This document shows, piece by piece, positions 38,301 to 50,422 of a stretch of DNA of 64,000 nucleotides (the first letter of the stretch is position 1; each line of letters opens with the position of its first letter). The position numbers and the translations under genes were made by a program. This stretch comes from Atherix ibis (taxonomy: Eukaryota > Arthropoda > Insecta > Diptera > Athericidae): the NCBI GenBank assembly GCA_958298945.1, contig OY282610.1:28222167-28286166 (forward strand), read 5' to 3'. The notes below the pieces were generated by a model, which was not told the DNA's origin, did no database searches, and worked only from the letters and a program-made list of their open reading frames with translations.

Positions 38301-40225
38301 CTATAAACAAGCAGAATAGGATTAAAATGACCGACTAGGCATAAGAGTAAAGGATCTGGAAACATTTTTAAAAGCTTTTGTAGAAAAACTTTCACATTTA
38401 TTGTTAAGTTGAGGTTTTTAAATTTCGAATCAATTTCATTAATTTTGAACAAATGCATATATATATATATATATAAATAGTACAATATATGCGCTCATTT
38501 TAAGGGTATACTATGCTCGTACAAAAATAAAAGTTAGTATATATGGAAGGATGTATACTATTTCTGTTAGTACTGTGTGGTCGTACAAAACGATAAGTGA
38601 ACTTGTTTGTATACATATCGATATGGATGTGTGCATATATTACTTGTTGCTGAGTCCAATGAATATTTGTACTTTCCATCCAATGGCTATAATCTACCGG
38701 GAATTGTAGTGATACTAAAATGTGTCAACCGCTGAAATCAAAGGCATTCTTCTACTTTACCGAGTAGTATACTGTAACATTCTATTGACCTAAATTTTTG
38801 TGTATATTAAACAAAAACAACAACAACAAAAAACAACTCATTTCTACTCAGAAGTTTATTCATTTTGAGAAAGGATAATTAGAAAAATCAGATGAAAAGA
38901 GACGACATAATAACGGGGGGAGGGGAGGGGGTATACTAATAATAAAATAGCAAAAAGAGTCATAAGGAAAATCGTATACAAAACGATACCAGTACAAGAG
39001 AAACGGAAGGATAAGAAATAAATGCATTATAAAAATTCGAAAATAGGGACTAAAAAACATTGTTAATTCTTTGCACATCTTCCTCCTTTTTGATGATGAT
39101 GATTTATATACAGATATGCTGCTCTATGCATTATAAGAATTCAAAAGTTTTCGAATACAGGAAAGAATAATAATAAGGTTTATGGGAACAACAGTGGCAA
39201 TTTATAATTCTTCTATTCCATTTTACTTTATTCTCTCTTTTCTTCCACACACACATATGTGTATATACTCTCTAAAATAAGTATTATCGAAATTTATTGA
39301 TAATCCCTAAAATAAGTTTTATTAAAAAATTCTAAAATAAAAGTACTTTTAAATACCTATTACGATTTTTATTTCATAAAAAGGAATAACCGAACAACAT
39401 ACTAGTACTAATTTCTAGGCGGTATTTTAAAAAAAATCCATCCATTCAACAACGATTGTAATAAATCATTAAAAAAAATAAAACAGAAAAAATATGTATT
39501 CGAAATGATTAAAGTAGCAATTTTTCTTTTAATATCTTTATTTTGTCAAAAACTTGCCAGGAAAATCAACCCCCTCCCCCTTTCCCCATCCCACTCATAA
39601 TGATCATCATTGGTCGAACGTACGTTAACGTTAACGCAACAAAAACTAGAAAGCTTTGAATTCTAAATAATATTTCGGAATGAATATTATGCTTGGGATA
39701 TGGTATTTGGCTATCCATGATAAACTCAAACTCGTATACACATTTGTATGCAATCAAATATATAAGAACCACCATTAATACATATACGTACATATACACC
39801 GGTTGTCATAACAATTATTATATATTCATAACGCATACACATGTAGATTTATTTATGCACGCAAAAGCACGTTTTTACAAGCTTTGCATATATGCTCATA
39901 GGAAATGGGGCTCCCCAATTCTTATGTGCAAATGCCCAGCTTTAGTTTTGTCAACTTTTCCAAAACACACACACACACCCATGCACACATATTAAACTAA
40001 AAGACAAAAATATCATAATTTAATGTTTTTGTTTCTTTTCAATAATAAAAAAAAAAAAAAAAACATAAAAAAAAGTTAAAATTTCATATTTTAATATTTT
40101 CTTTTTATAAAAATCAGTCACGTTTTACATTCACATGATATCCTTGCAAGTTAAAAAAATGACAACGAAACAAAAAAAAAAACAGTTAATATATATGTAT
40201 GCGTCTATGTAAATACATGCCAACC
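35345..40225. other. AT-rich intron with simple repeats
   Basis: Contains (TA)n at about 38,455-38,475, long A or T runs (36,607-36,627; 36,738-36,755) and G-rich runs at 38,916-38,932 with a complementary C-rich run at 39,570-39,590. No gene supported. Confidence 0.4.
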
Positions 40226-40229
40226 ATCT

Positions 40230-40560
40230 CGCTCATGTCTCTACATTCTATCGATAAGTATAAGTTATATTCATCCTTTTTGTTGGGACAATAGAGTGCG
40301 CACACGCTGACAAAAAGAATATTGATCACTTTTTGAAAAGCTCTCGTCATTTATGCCCCAAAACTACACAACTACTAACGGGAACAATCTTTTACTGGGG
40401 AGGAGAGTAAATAGGGCAGCAACTGTAATTTCCCAAGCAAACTTTAGGGTGGGCACAAAATACTTTCAGCATTGCCTCTCGCCCATTTACTCAACAGCAA
40501 TGCCCCCAGGCTGCTAGACGATGAACTAGAGTATAACGTGACCGATAATAATTGTGAATT
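40230..40560. other. Island of lower AT content
   Basis: Mixed sequence including GGGGAGGAGAGTAAATAGGG, GCCTCTCGCCCATTTACTC and TGCCCCCAGGCTGCTAGAC. No transposon motif or exon structure recognised. Confidence 0.25.
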
Positions 40561-40564
40561 GGTT

Positions 40565-41690
40565 CAGTTTAGTTAAGAATCTTTTTTTACTTAACCAACG
40601 TTAAATTTATACTTGCATCGTATACACACTATGAAAAGTTAAAATGTCATGTTATATGTAAGTGTTCCTGTACACTCGTAAAGGAAACTAAGAAAATAGA
40701 AAACAGAACCAAAAACCTAATAATAACATAAACTTATCTACTCGTATACAAACAAAAAGCACATATATCAAAAGCCTGAATCTTATTTATTATAATAGTT
40801 ATACGAACCGCAAAAATATTCCTGTTCACATTTCGGAAATTTAAATGATTTAAATCAATTCCGTTTAACAGACAATACTACAATATCATCAGTTAATGAA
40901 TATTTGCATATGTAAATATGGGCAAAAATTTTATTGTTAATTAATTTTCATTTATTTATTTATTCAAAACAGTCGACAATTGAAGAAAGGACTATTTGTG
41001 AAAGAATAAATTTTATAGAGTTTTCTGAATCAATTCTTAAGAAAATTATTATAATTCAAATTCTGATCTCAACAATTAATAATTATTTATTAGGTAATAA
41101 GTTGTGATTTTAAAAGTTTTCCAAAAGATATAATCAATTTAGGATTTTGAATTTATTATTTATTTTCATTATAATCTATTTTGCTACTTGTTGTTCGTAG
41201 AAGTTGCGATTTGGTATTAAAATTTTTAATAATTTTCAACTTTATACCGTCTGTAACATTTGTGTCTCCATTAATCATGCTCATAACTGAACGGCATAGA
41301 AAACTGTTTCACAGTACTTGGCAATCAATTATTTTATCTTCTAAGATTAATCACTAACAATTTATTTTATATTTAAATTGAAAAAATTATTTTTTTTATT
41401 TTTTTATTATTATCTAAGACATTTAGTCGGAATCGAAATTATATATCGATTATGATGGCAAAACGATTATTGTTGATAGAATATCTTAGATAATATTAAT
41501 TTTTTTTTAAAAGATTTATTAAGAATTGAAATTGTAATTACAGCCATCTGTTAGTAATTTTTTGCAAATTTCAAAATATCTGTCAAAACGCACATGTACT
41601 GATTTTTTTTATTTTTACACCTGTCAAGTATAAAATTGTACAATTTATGTCAGGTTGATCATTAAAAATAGATAGAACAATGCATTTTAA
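40565..41690. other. AT-rich sequence
   Basis: No gene or repeat supported. Confidence 0.35.
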
Positions 41691-41704
41691 TTATCAAAAC
41701 TTGT

Positions 41705-42080
41705 TAGGAAAATGGGCGTTCGGTGAAAATTACTTTTCTCAAAATTTATATTTACCCTAATGTGATTTACGAAAAAAAAACCCCAAGCACTCTAAGAAAG
41801 TCACTGTTTGCTGCGGTTTCTTCTTCGAAAAAAATCGTGCAGACGTCATTACAGTGAATTTTGAACGATATCGTGACATGTTAAGGAACTTTTTATGGCC
41901 AAAATTAAATGAATTGAATGTGAATAAGCTTTGATATCAACAAGACGGTGACACAAGCCACACAACACATGAAAACTTTGGTTTGTTGGACACTAAATTT
42001 GGTGATCGAATTATCTCACGAAATGCTGATGCCAAGAACTTGCGATTTGACATTGTTGGACCTTTTTCTTTGAGAACAAT
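41705..42080 (+). pseudogene. IS630/mariner-superfamily transposase relic (second copy)
   Basis: Readable pieces: KKVTVCCGFFFEKNRADVIT (first catalytic block region, about 41,797), VNFERYRDMLRNFLWPKLNE (41,850-41,912), and YQQDGDTSHTTHENFGLL with the second catalytic Asp (41,935-41,990). FGDRIISRNAD follows. In-frame stops interrupt it. Same lineage as 24,790-25,690 but a separate copy. Confidence 0.75.
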
Positions 42081-42284
42081 CATCTAAAAATAATTCAAGA
42101 TCTAAAGAACTTTTGTTAGGAAAAGTCATCGAAAATTTCAACTTTCGGATGCAGGCCGAATTAATAATATTTTCTTTAAGCATAATTCTTATAGATTCAA
42201 TTATTATATACAATAAAAATGTCTGATATTATGTCTTTCCTTGCTGTTGACAAAAAAATAATTTTGCTCATTAGAAAAATATCG

Positions 42285-43260
42285 GGTGATTTTTCTGCTG
42301 TTTAGTTTTTCATGTTTTCATTTTTGGCAAATTATACGCGACGCGTGATGTATCATATATCAAAGTTAAAACTGCTCAGTTAGAATTGTCATTTGTTCAC
42401 GAAAAGACTTACATTGGAACAATGCTTATAAATTATTGAATTTTATTATCAAAATTCCTGTTATGCAAATAATGCGTTTCACGCACTTCGACAATTTTAT
42501 TGTCGTCATAATCGACCTACTTTGAGCAAGGAATATAAGCCATACTATTGGATAACAAATCACCAACCCGTGTGAGCAGAGTGAGTACAGAAGAAAATAT
42601 TGCTGCCATAGCGTCTAGTGTTGGTGAAGTGTGCAATTTGTCCATCCGTCGCCGTTCACAATAATTGGAAATGTGTTACTCGACTATGTGGAAGATTTTA
42701 CGGAAGGATCTAGGTCTGAAAGCGTATAAAATACGGGTCCTGCCAGAACTGAAGCTAAACGACCTACCAAAGCATCAAATTTAGAACAATTTGAGGATAA
42801 TCCGTTTTTTTATTGGCCGGTGCAATCATCGGTCCTTATTTCTTAAAACATGACTCTGGCCGCTATCGCTCAATGATTTTGAACTTTTTTTTACCCAAAT
42901 GCAAGAGCTTCATCTGGTCGACAAGTGGTTTCACAAAAGACGGCGCTACATGCCACACAGCACATGAAACAATGGACATATTGAGAGATGAGTTCGGTGG
43001 GCAATTAGACTCACGTTTCGGACCGGTGAGTTGGCTGCCTAGATTGTACCATTTGACGTCTCTAGACCATTTTTTATGAGGTTATGTAAAGTCACTCGTC
43101 TATGCCAATATACCAGCGTCACTTGCAGTCTTGGAAAACAATATTAAACGTATTATTAGGGAGATGCACGAAAAACTGGTTCAAAATTGAACCTATCGTA
43201 TGGATTACATAAAACGTAGTCGTGGCCAACATTCACCAAAAGTAATCTTTAAAAATTAAA
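42285..43260 (+). mobile_element. IS630/mariner-superfamily element relic (third copy)
   Basis: Starts at CGGGTGATTTTTCTGC, a typical terminus of this lineage. N-terminal traces (LQIIEFYYQNS-like, about 42,422) are followed by RVSRVSTEENIAAIASSVGE (42,575-42,634), TMWKILRKDLGLKAYKIRVL (42,689-42,748) and FTKDGATCHTAHETMDILRD (about 42,930-42,990). WLPRLYHLTSLDHFL then stands for the usual WPPRSCDLTPLDFFL. The catalytic segment is open at 42,813-43,079. It ends with a SRGQHSPKVIF-like tail near 43,210-43,250. Multiple frame breaks. Confidence 0.75.
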
Positions 43261-43264
43261 TGAC

Positions 43265-43705
43265 AAGCATTGATTTATAGATTCAAATAAAAATTTCATA
43301 CATTTTTGTAATTTTTCTATGGTTTTTTGAAAAATTAAAAACCAAACACTTAAAAAATGTAAAAAATCAAATACTGCATTTTGGTAGTCAAAAATTCTAC
43401 ATATAAGTTCATCTAAACAAAAATAGTCAATAATATCTTAAAAATATACAAAAATATCCACTTTACTTATTAAACTGTAAAATGTAATGTAAAAAAAAAA
43501 CTTTAAAAAAAGAACAATATTCAAATACTTTATTTCCTCAAAAAGTGGTCCTGATCCTAAAAGACTAAATACCAGTAAGTTTTAATACTCTTAAGATACT
43601 AGGCTCTTAATATCCCAATCAGATATTAAATAATTTTGATTAATTAGTACAATTTTGGTCAACTTTTTCCCCCTACTAACATTTAGTTATAAAAGTAAAA
43701 ATAAG
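43265..43705. other. AT-rich spacer
   Basis: Nothing recognised between the preceding transposon and the palindrome. Confidence 0.3.
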
Positions 43706-43708
43706 AAA

Positions 43709-43812
43709 AAAAATATCTTTCAAATTATTTCAAATAATATTTTCAGTTAATTTTTGTTTAAAAACAAAAATTAACTGAAAATATTATTTGAAATAATTTG
43801 AAAGATATTTTT
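43709..43812. repeat. 104-bp near-perfect palindrome
   Basis: Left arm begins AAAAATATCTTTCAAATTAT and the right arm is its reverse complement. The centre is at 43,760/43,761 with only the two central bases unpaired. Each arm is 51 bp and I find no mismatch on reading both arms. It can form a long hairpin or cruciform. Confidence 0.9.
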
Positions 43813-44054
43813 ATTGTCAATAGTTTTTTCAACATTTTGGCTATTCTTCAGGGCGGTTACCTGATCGAGGTAATTTTCGATTTTTATTTCGAGAAATTTC
43901 GGCTTTTTTTTGACATACACGTATCTTGCTTAATATTAGGTTCCAAAGCGTCATCACTTATGTCGACAAGTTCGGCCATTTTGAATGTTCAGTTAATTTT
44001 TGACAGCTACTTTGCTTGCACGTGTTTTGGCTCGTCTTCGATTTTTCCTCAATT

Positions 44055-44717
44055 TCAACCAAAAACAGCATCGCATTAACATTGCTAAGGAGCTGTTGGA
44101 CTCAGTCCGCGATGATCCAAATTTACTCCAGAGGATCATTACTGGTGATGATTCATAGGTGTATGCTTATGACATGGAAACCAAAGCTCAATCATCCCAA
44201 TGGAAGCTGCCGCACGAGCCAAGACCGAAAAAAGCGCGCCAAGTTCGGTCGAATGTGAAGGTTTTGCTTACAGTTTTCTACGATTGCAGGGACGTGGTGC
44301 ATCATGAGTTCCAGCCACAGGGTAGAACGGTCTATAAGGAATATTACCTACAAGTTATGCGCAAGTTGCGCGAAGCAATCCGCCAGAAACGCCCGGATTT
44401 GTGGAAGAACAAAAATTGGCTTCTGCACCATGATAACGCCCCTGTTCACACATTGTTGCTTGTGCGCGAGTTTTTGACCAAAAACAACACACTAATATTG
44501 CAGTAGCCACCGTATTCCCCAGATCTGTTCCCCTGTGACTTTTTCTTGTTCCCAAAACTGAAGAGCCCCATGAAAGGACGACGCTACGCTACGATTGAGG
44601 AGTCAAAGACGGCATCGAAGGAGGACCTGAAGAAACGTTGGCACAAGTGTATAATATCTGGTGAGGATTACTTTGCAGGGGACAAAATTCGCGATACTTT
44701 TTGAACAGACCTCGTAT
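44055..44717 (+). pseudogene. Mariner (DD34D) transposase relic with 3' terminal repeat
   Basis: From about 44,055 the frame reads QKQHRINIAKELLDSVRDD, then LLQRIITGDDS-VYAYDMET with the first catalytic Asp (a TAG at 44,156-44,158 replaces the usual Trp). EWR-type SSQWKLPHEPRPKKARQ follows, then the second Asp in WLLHHDNAPVHT. The third is in PPYSPDLFPCDFFLF after another stop at 44,504-44,506. The spacing between the last two Asp residues is 34, as in mariners. The element ends CGCGATACTTTTTGAACAGA with CTCGTA, a known type of mariner terminus. The 5' third is missing. The sequence 43,815-44,050 appears to be rearranged 5' material in the opposite orientation. Confidence 0.8.
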
Positions 44718-44752
44718 GTTAATTAGTGAGCCTACATCAACGACTTTACATG

Positions 44753-44800
44753 TTCCTATAAGAAATAATCGAATTTTTATTCGATTATTTCTTGTAGGAA
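44753..44800. repeat. 21-bp-arm hairpin just outside the mariner 3' end
   Basis: TTCCTATAAGAAATAATCGA and the following base pair with 44,780-44,800, with one mismatch and a 6-base loop. Confidence 0.8.
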
Positions 44801-44829
44801 TTTATAAAGCCATTAATATATAAAGTCAT

Positions 44830-45055
44830 TAATGGTCTTGATCTACAATATATCCTTTCACGTTTCCAACTAAATAACCATTGATCATGCATGACCCGGT
44901 AAAGCCATCAGTTGATCGTAACGCGAGCTACAGACTCAATTTGGAAAAAGAAGGAACCAACGATGCCACATCAAACTTGTGGATTTTTATGAATGTTTTG
45001 ATCTCTCCAATATTCTTTAAAAAAACCACTGACCCAATAATGAGCCTCATCCACT
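44830..45055 (-). pseudogene. Antisense IS630/mariner-superfamily fragment (fourth copy)
   Basis: The minus strand reads DEAHYWVSGFFKEYWRDQNI then HKNPQV, the block around the first catalytic Asp (DEAHFWLNGYVNKQN-like in this lineage). Weaker similarity follows towards 44,840. Frames break often. Confidence 0.6.
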
Positions 45056-45059
45056 AACG

Positions 45060-47030
45060 GAAATTTTTCGAAAATACAATTTTTTTTTTGATTTTGATTA
45101 CGAACGATCTATTTTCGAAGTAACTTTCGATATTTAGTGGATGTGGCTAATTTTGAGCAAACTTTGGTATGTAAAAATCATGAAAACATTTTGACAGCTG
45201 ACAGCTGCTTTTGACAGCTAATCCTATCGGCAGTTATATCGACCCCCAAAGAAAAAAAGATACGAACAAAAAATAAACCAATTCTATTATGAATTCTTTG
45301 ATTTGAAATAATAAAAAATCCTGATAACACGTTAAAAAATAAAACTTTTCATAAATAATACAAAAGGATTTGGAAAAAAAATTTTAAATTGTGTGCTACA
45401 TTTTTCTTCACTATCACAAAAGATGGTCCCTGAAAATATATTTCACATCTTAATGTATAAAGTATTAGATTAATGCATGGATCTTTGGTTATATTTATAA
45501 TAAATCGTGCCGCCGTTGTGAATTAACGCTCAAATTGTCGACCAAATAAATACTCTTAACAAAAACGATTACAGTTTAATAAAAAAAAAGGATCTTGGTC
45601 GGATAGAAAATGAAAAGAACATTTTTCGAAAAAAGAAAAATTATTAATAAAACCATTTAAAATATAATAAAAATATTAATAAAGAAATAAACAGTAAAAT
45701 CTATAATATTCAAAAGTTTTAAGTGTGAAAACCTGACAAAAACTTCAATTCAAACGAAATACGTCAAAATGGTTAAAACATTTCTTGTGTATAAGAAAAA
45801 CTTTAATTACAAATTATTTTCATTATCAATCAAACTTAATAAATTTACATAAAAATAGGAGTTATTTTATGTTTCATCGTATTTATTAATAAATACGAAA
45901 TAAAATCACTATAGATCTGTGAAATTATGATTTTTTCATAAAGTCAAAATAAATTAATTTCGATTTTAACAAAATACAATAAAATAGCCGCTGTATACAA
46001 ACACTTAGCACTGTCAACTTTAACTATTCGACGTTCATCATTTTCTATATGCTTTAAGTTAGAAATTATTTTTCTATTTTTTTAATAAAAAAAATTACCT
46101 AAATTATATGAAAACCAATTAATTTTTCTGTTTATTTTTTTAATAATGACCGAAAATTTTCTTTCAAGGTACTGAAAATATTTTTTTTTATATATTAAGA
46201 ATAATCCCACTAATAAAAGTGATTATAAAAATTATTTACAATTGTAAATTGCTTACAGATTAATATATCTAAATGTAACTGGCAAAATCGAAAATCTATA
46301 ACTTTTTCCAATTAAAATTTATATTATAATATTTTTAAAATAAAAAATCCATAAAAATATGCAAAAAAAAAAAAATTCCAAATAAACCAAACTTACAGTA
46401 GCATTTTTTTGATGTTTTAATAGAACACTTAATTTTCTTGTCCTCTCAATACATGAGATTCTATGTTGACTTCTTTTATCATGAAACATTTTTCTTTCAT
46501 ATATATTTTTTTTTTTACTATTTCTCAATATTAGTCATAAAAAAAAACTTTACTAATTTTTCTCTATATACTTTTTCTTTTAATTAAGACACTGTAAAAA
46601 ATACGAAACATATTTAATAAATTTACTAATATTAATAGTTGAAAAACCAAAAATTCATCACAATCACACTTTTACATAAAAAAAATTTTTTTCTTCTGAA
46701 AATCAGCCGAGAATTAACAAAAAAGGAAAATTTTTACTATAAACTATGTACACTAAAAAATTAAGAATGATTTCAGAATTGGGTTTTTTTTTAAAAAAAA
46801 ATACTTTTTTAAATATCGTCAATAATAATAAAAAATAATAAAATAATAATGAAAATATTTAATAAAACCATCACTTTAGATTATTTTCATTTTGTTTAAT
46901 ATGAACTATAGTAAACGTACTATTTTACCATAACTACAACTAAAACTATTAGTACCGTTTCTGATTCACTTATTACTAAAACTAATATTTTTTATTCTGG
47001 TTAGATTTTTTCCTTATTGAATTTATTTCA
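45060..47030. other. AT-rich sequence
   Basis: No gene. A GACAGCTG-rich patch at 45,192-45,225 recalls mariner 5' sequences (compare 3,784-3,795 and 9,922-9,940) but is too short to classify. Confidence 0.35.
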
Positions 47031-47034
47031 TTTA

Positions 47035-47310
47035 AGCACAGTAACGACCTCATATAGTCAAATCTACTCTTCTACAATTAAAAACAGCAGTTCGACCATC
47101 GTATGGTAGTACCCAAGGTGGACGTATGGTACCATATTGTAATGTCAGTATGAGTACACACTAGTCCTCAATGCTGTAGAGTAGATTGTCTCAGCAGGTA
47201 TTGAAAGGAAAACTCGATTACAATGGATGCGATTAATTTATATTATCGTCGAGAAATATATACGACCGACCTTCCCCATCCATTTAACAATCACCCCAAA
47301 AGTTTTGTAT
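47035..47310. other. Island of lower AT content
   Basis: Mixed sequence with GTATGGTAGTACCCAAGGTG, ACGTATGGTACCATATTG and CGAGAAATATATACGACCG. No transposon motif or supported exon. Possible regulatory sequence. Confidence 0.25.
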
Positions 47311-47314
47311 TATT

Positions 47315-48985
47315 TTTTTTTTTGTTGCTATTTGCCTACTATTATTATTATTATTTATTTTTATATGCCAAATGCACTTTGCACTAACTAAATGCTACAA
47401 GAATTGAATGATGACAGTTTCGAGATAAATGAAGAAACAATCATTAAAGTACTTTTATTTATTGTAAACTTTTCTTTTGTAAATTTCAATTATTTACGAT
47501 ATTCTTGAATTTAGTTACAACAATTATAGGAAAATGACCCTTGTCTATTGGCATTCATGAGAATTAATTTCTATATCCCCCATTTCGTCAAAGTCAACCA
47601 GGTTCAATCACACTTTCATCTAACAATGTGCAAAGTTCCGAAAATATCGACATACATAAAAATCTAACCCTATTTCGAGTCGAGGAAAGTCGTTCACATT
47701 CAATTGCGATTATTTTTGTAGGAAAGAAAAAAACACATTTGCACTGTTTAAATAGAATTTTTTTTTTATTTGTTTTTTTGTTGATATTGTAGTACATTTT
47801 GAGGGTCAAACTGGTTGGTTTTTGAATAAATTCAATGCTAAACTGATAGCACACAAATTACGCATATAAAAGTTGACAATCAATAAAATTGCAAGTGATT
47901 AATTTCTTCCTTTTTTGATAAACGTTTATAATTAACTATATTATTAATAAATTTCAAAAAGAAAAGAAAAAAAAACGAATCCAACCCAACATCAGATGAT
48001 TGTGTTGTACTCATAAAATTTCAGGGCAAAGGAGGACTGTTCTCATATAATTGAAGGGCATACGAAATTCGATTCAATGTTAGAAAGAGAAAAAATTATA
48101 CTAAGAAAAAGGGAAAATCCCCCCAATTCAGTATTTTCAGTACAATTAGTTTCAATAATTGCCATTATCATATCCATGAGTGTCATATGCAAATAAGCTG
48201 AACGCATAGATAACCCCAAACTAATTAATGTGTACATTCCGTACGTGCACATAGACGAACAAAAATTTATACCACCATTCACTAACTTATTTTGATATTT
48301 TAGTTAAATGTTCTTTGTAAATACTTATTTACAGGTGAATTTTAATTACGTACATATATGACAAAAATTAATCCAATAATACCAGCTTAATTCGCATTAT
48401 CATTTCGTAATTTGTAATTCGTAATTCGCATTTTAGCCAAATAGTACGTGTACAGGAATTATAAGCAATGAATACATTTCGACTATCATTTGGAAATGTT
48501 TAAGATATATTTAACCTCGATAACTCTAAAATTACATAAGATAAAACAGGTTTTTTTTTTTTAAATATTTTTATCTTTATTTTATAGTTATAGTGGAATC
48601 ATGTACAAATATGTAATGAGACATTGTAGAATTTTTGGTTTTTTTCATAATTAATAAATGATGGCAATTTAAAATTTAAAAAAAAAAATCAAAACAAAAA
48701 AATAATTGTTTTTAAATAAGAGCGGAAATGATTATTTCTAAAAAAGCACGAAAATATTTAGTACACAATTCTACTAACACTCTTATTATTCATTAAAAAA
48801 AAGCTTTGTAGACTTTATTCAATGTGTAAAATTTAGTCCAAAAAAATTGGACACCAGAGGTGGTGTGCCATCTGGTGCAGAGAATTTAATTATTTTTATG
48901 GACCCTTTTAATTAGCTTTTTCGGTTATGTTTTTGTATTTTTTTTTTATAATAAGGCAGTAAGTATTTTATTTTGTTTTAAAGTT
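47315..48985. other. AT-rich sequence
   Basis: No supported gene. The small minus-strand open frames at 47,594-47,854 and 48,043-48,282 have no recognisable motif. Confidence 0.35.
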
Positions 48986-48989
48986 CATA

Positions 48990-49760
48990 AAAGTCCGAAT
49001 TTGGACGCACAAGTTTATAGTAATAAGACTGGCATCACGGAGAACGATTTGGCAACATTATTGACGTCCTTTCTACATGGCTTATACGTTAGTCACGCGT
49101 AGACGATCAGGACAAGTTCAAACCTCATCCGCAAACTCCTCTTCCAATTGCTACATGATAAATGAAGTTACGTTAAGAGAAATGGAGCTGAGAAATTGGG
49201 AGCAAACGTGGACTATCAAATTTTGTATCTAACTTGGTGAATTCACGAAACGAGTGCTGAAAAGCTGCAACAAACCAATGCGGATCGTACCTTATCAAGA
49301 GGAGAAGTTTGTCGGTTCCATAAAGACCTTTCGGAGAGTCTAGAAGCAAAAACAGACGAACCTTGCTCATTAAGGCCTTTAATATTGAAAGCCAATTTTT
49401 TTATAAAAAAAAAACACCGCAACGAGTGAGGGCTCTTGTAAGATCAGAGCGTCGATTGGCGTTAAATAAAACGGATTATTTACCGTCGACTACTGAAAAG
49501 CTGCAACGAACCAATGCGGAACGTACCTTACCAAGAGGAGAAGTTTTTCGGTGCCATAAAGAATTTTCAGGTCGTCTAGAAGCAATAAGAGATAAAGGCC
49601 TTAAACATTAAAAGCTTTTTTTTTTTAAAAAAAAAAAGCCTCCGCAACGAGTATGGACTTTGGTAAGATCAGACCATCGATTGACGTTAAAGCTGATCAG
49701 TAGTCTTTGAAAAGCTCAGAAAAAGTGTTATTTACGTTAGATTGGACATTGCTGAGACTT
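48990..49760 (+). repeat. Second locus with tandemly repeated mariner DNA-binding segment (about 237 bp)
   Basis: AAGCTGCAAC(A/G)AACCAATGC occurs at 49,262 and 49,499, a 237-bp spacing, and a shortened third unit begins near 49,690. Translation gives TLPRGEVFRCHKEFSGRLEA and RVRALVRSERRLAL per unit, the same mariner segment as at 18,600-19,540. The leading flank (AATAAGACTGGCAT at about 49,021) also matches the other locus (18,633). The two loci are therefore relatives, with units more alike within a locus than between loci as far as I can judge by eye. Confidence 0.75.
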
Positions 49761-50098
49761 GGATTACAACACCTTCCATCACATGACCTTCTCACACAAT
49801 GAGTTTTTTTTATTAGATTAAGTGCATTCGTATCCGTTGTATGATATTAAAATTTGGAATGTAAAGTGAACGTTAAGTTCAACTGGGGTATGGTCAGTGA
49901 CGACCATACTCAGAGAGCACCTTATCTTGCTCAAAGTTGAATGCAAAGTAGAGCTTACACACCCAGCATAAGAAGACAATTATCATGCTGAAAACAAATA
50001 GCATGACGCGGTATTGATAAAGGAGCTGCCCTGGTCTTTTCTCGAGATTTTTGTTCTATAGAAAAGACTAGTTCCAAAAAGCGTCTTTAAGATCTAGG

Positions 50099-50422
50099 CT
50101 AGTAATAAATTTTGCCGGACCAATAGTCAATATATTTGTGACAATGGAAATGCGTCACAGCATTTACCTTCCTAGCGTCGAAACAAAAACGAACTTTACC
50201 CACCTTCCTGACTAGTACTATAGGAGAACTCCAAGGCACTTTCGGTGATACTAGACAAAATCTTTGTTTTATCGACGTGGTGGAACCAACAATGATTCTG
50301 TTCGCTATTAGACCGATCCCGCCCAATTCTAAGACATTAAGTAATACGGATTTAATTGATTCTAGTCGCAATTCCTGTTCGGGTGTTAAAAATGTTGCTT
50401 TGCTTTGCTCTTGTTGTTCCAC
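50099..50422 (-). pseudogene. gypsy-type pol: start of reverse transcriptase
   Basis: A 107-codon open frame contains VGSTTSIKQRFCLVSPKVPW, then SSPIVLVRKVGKVRFCFDAR and KVNAVT. This corresponds to the N-terminal finger of Ty3/gypsy RT, where the family reads PWSSPxVLVxKKDGxxRxCxDYRxLN. A segment between the SPKV and PWSSP blocks is deleted and the YxDD active site is not present, so it is non-functional. Confidence 0.75.
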
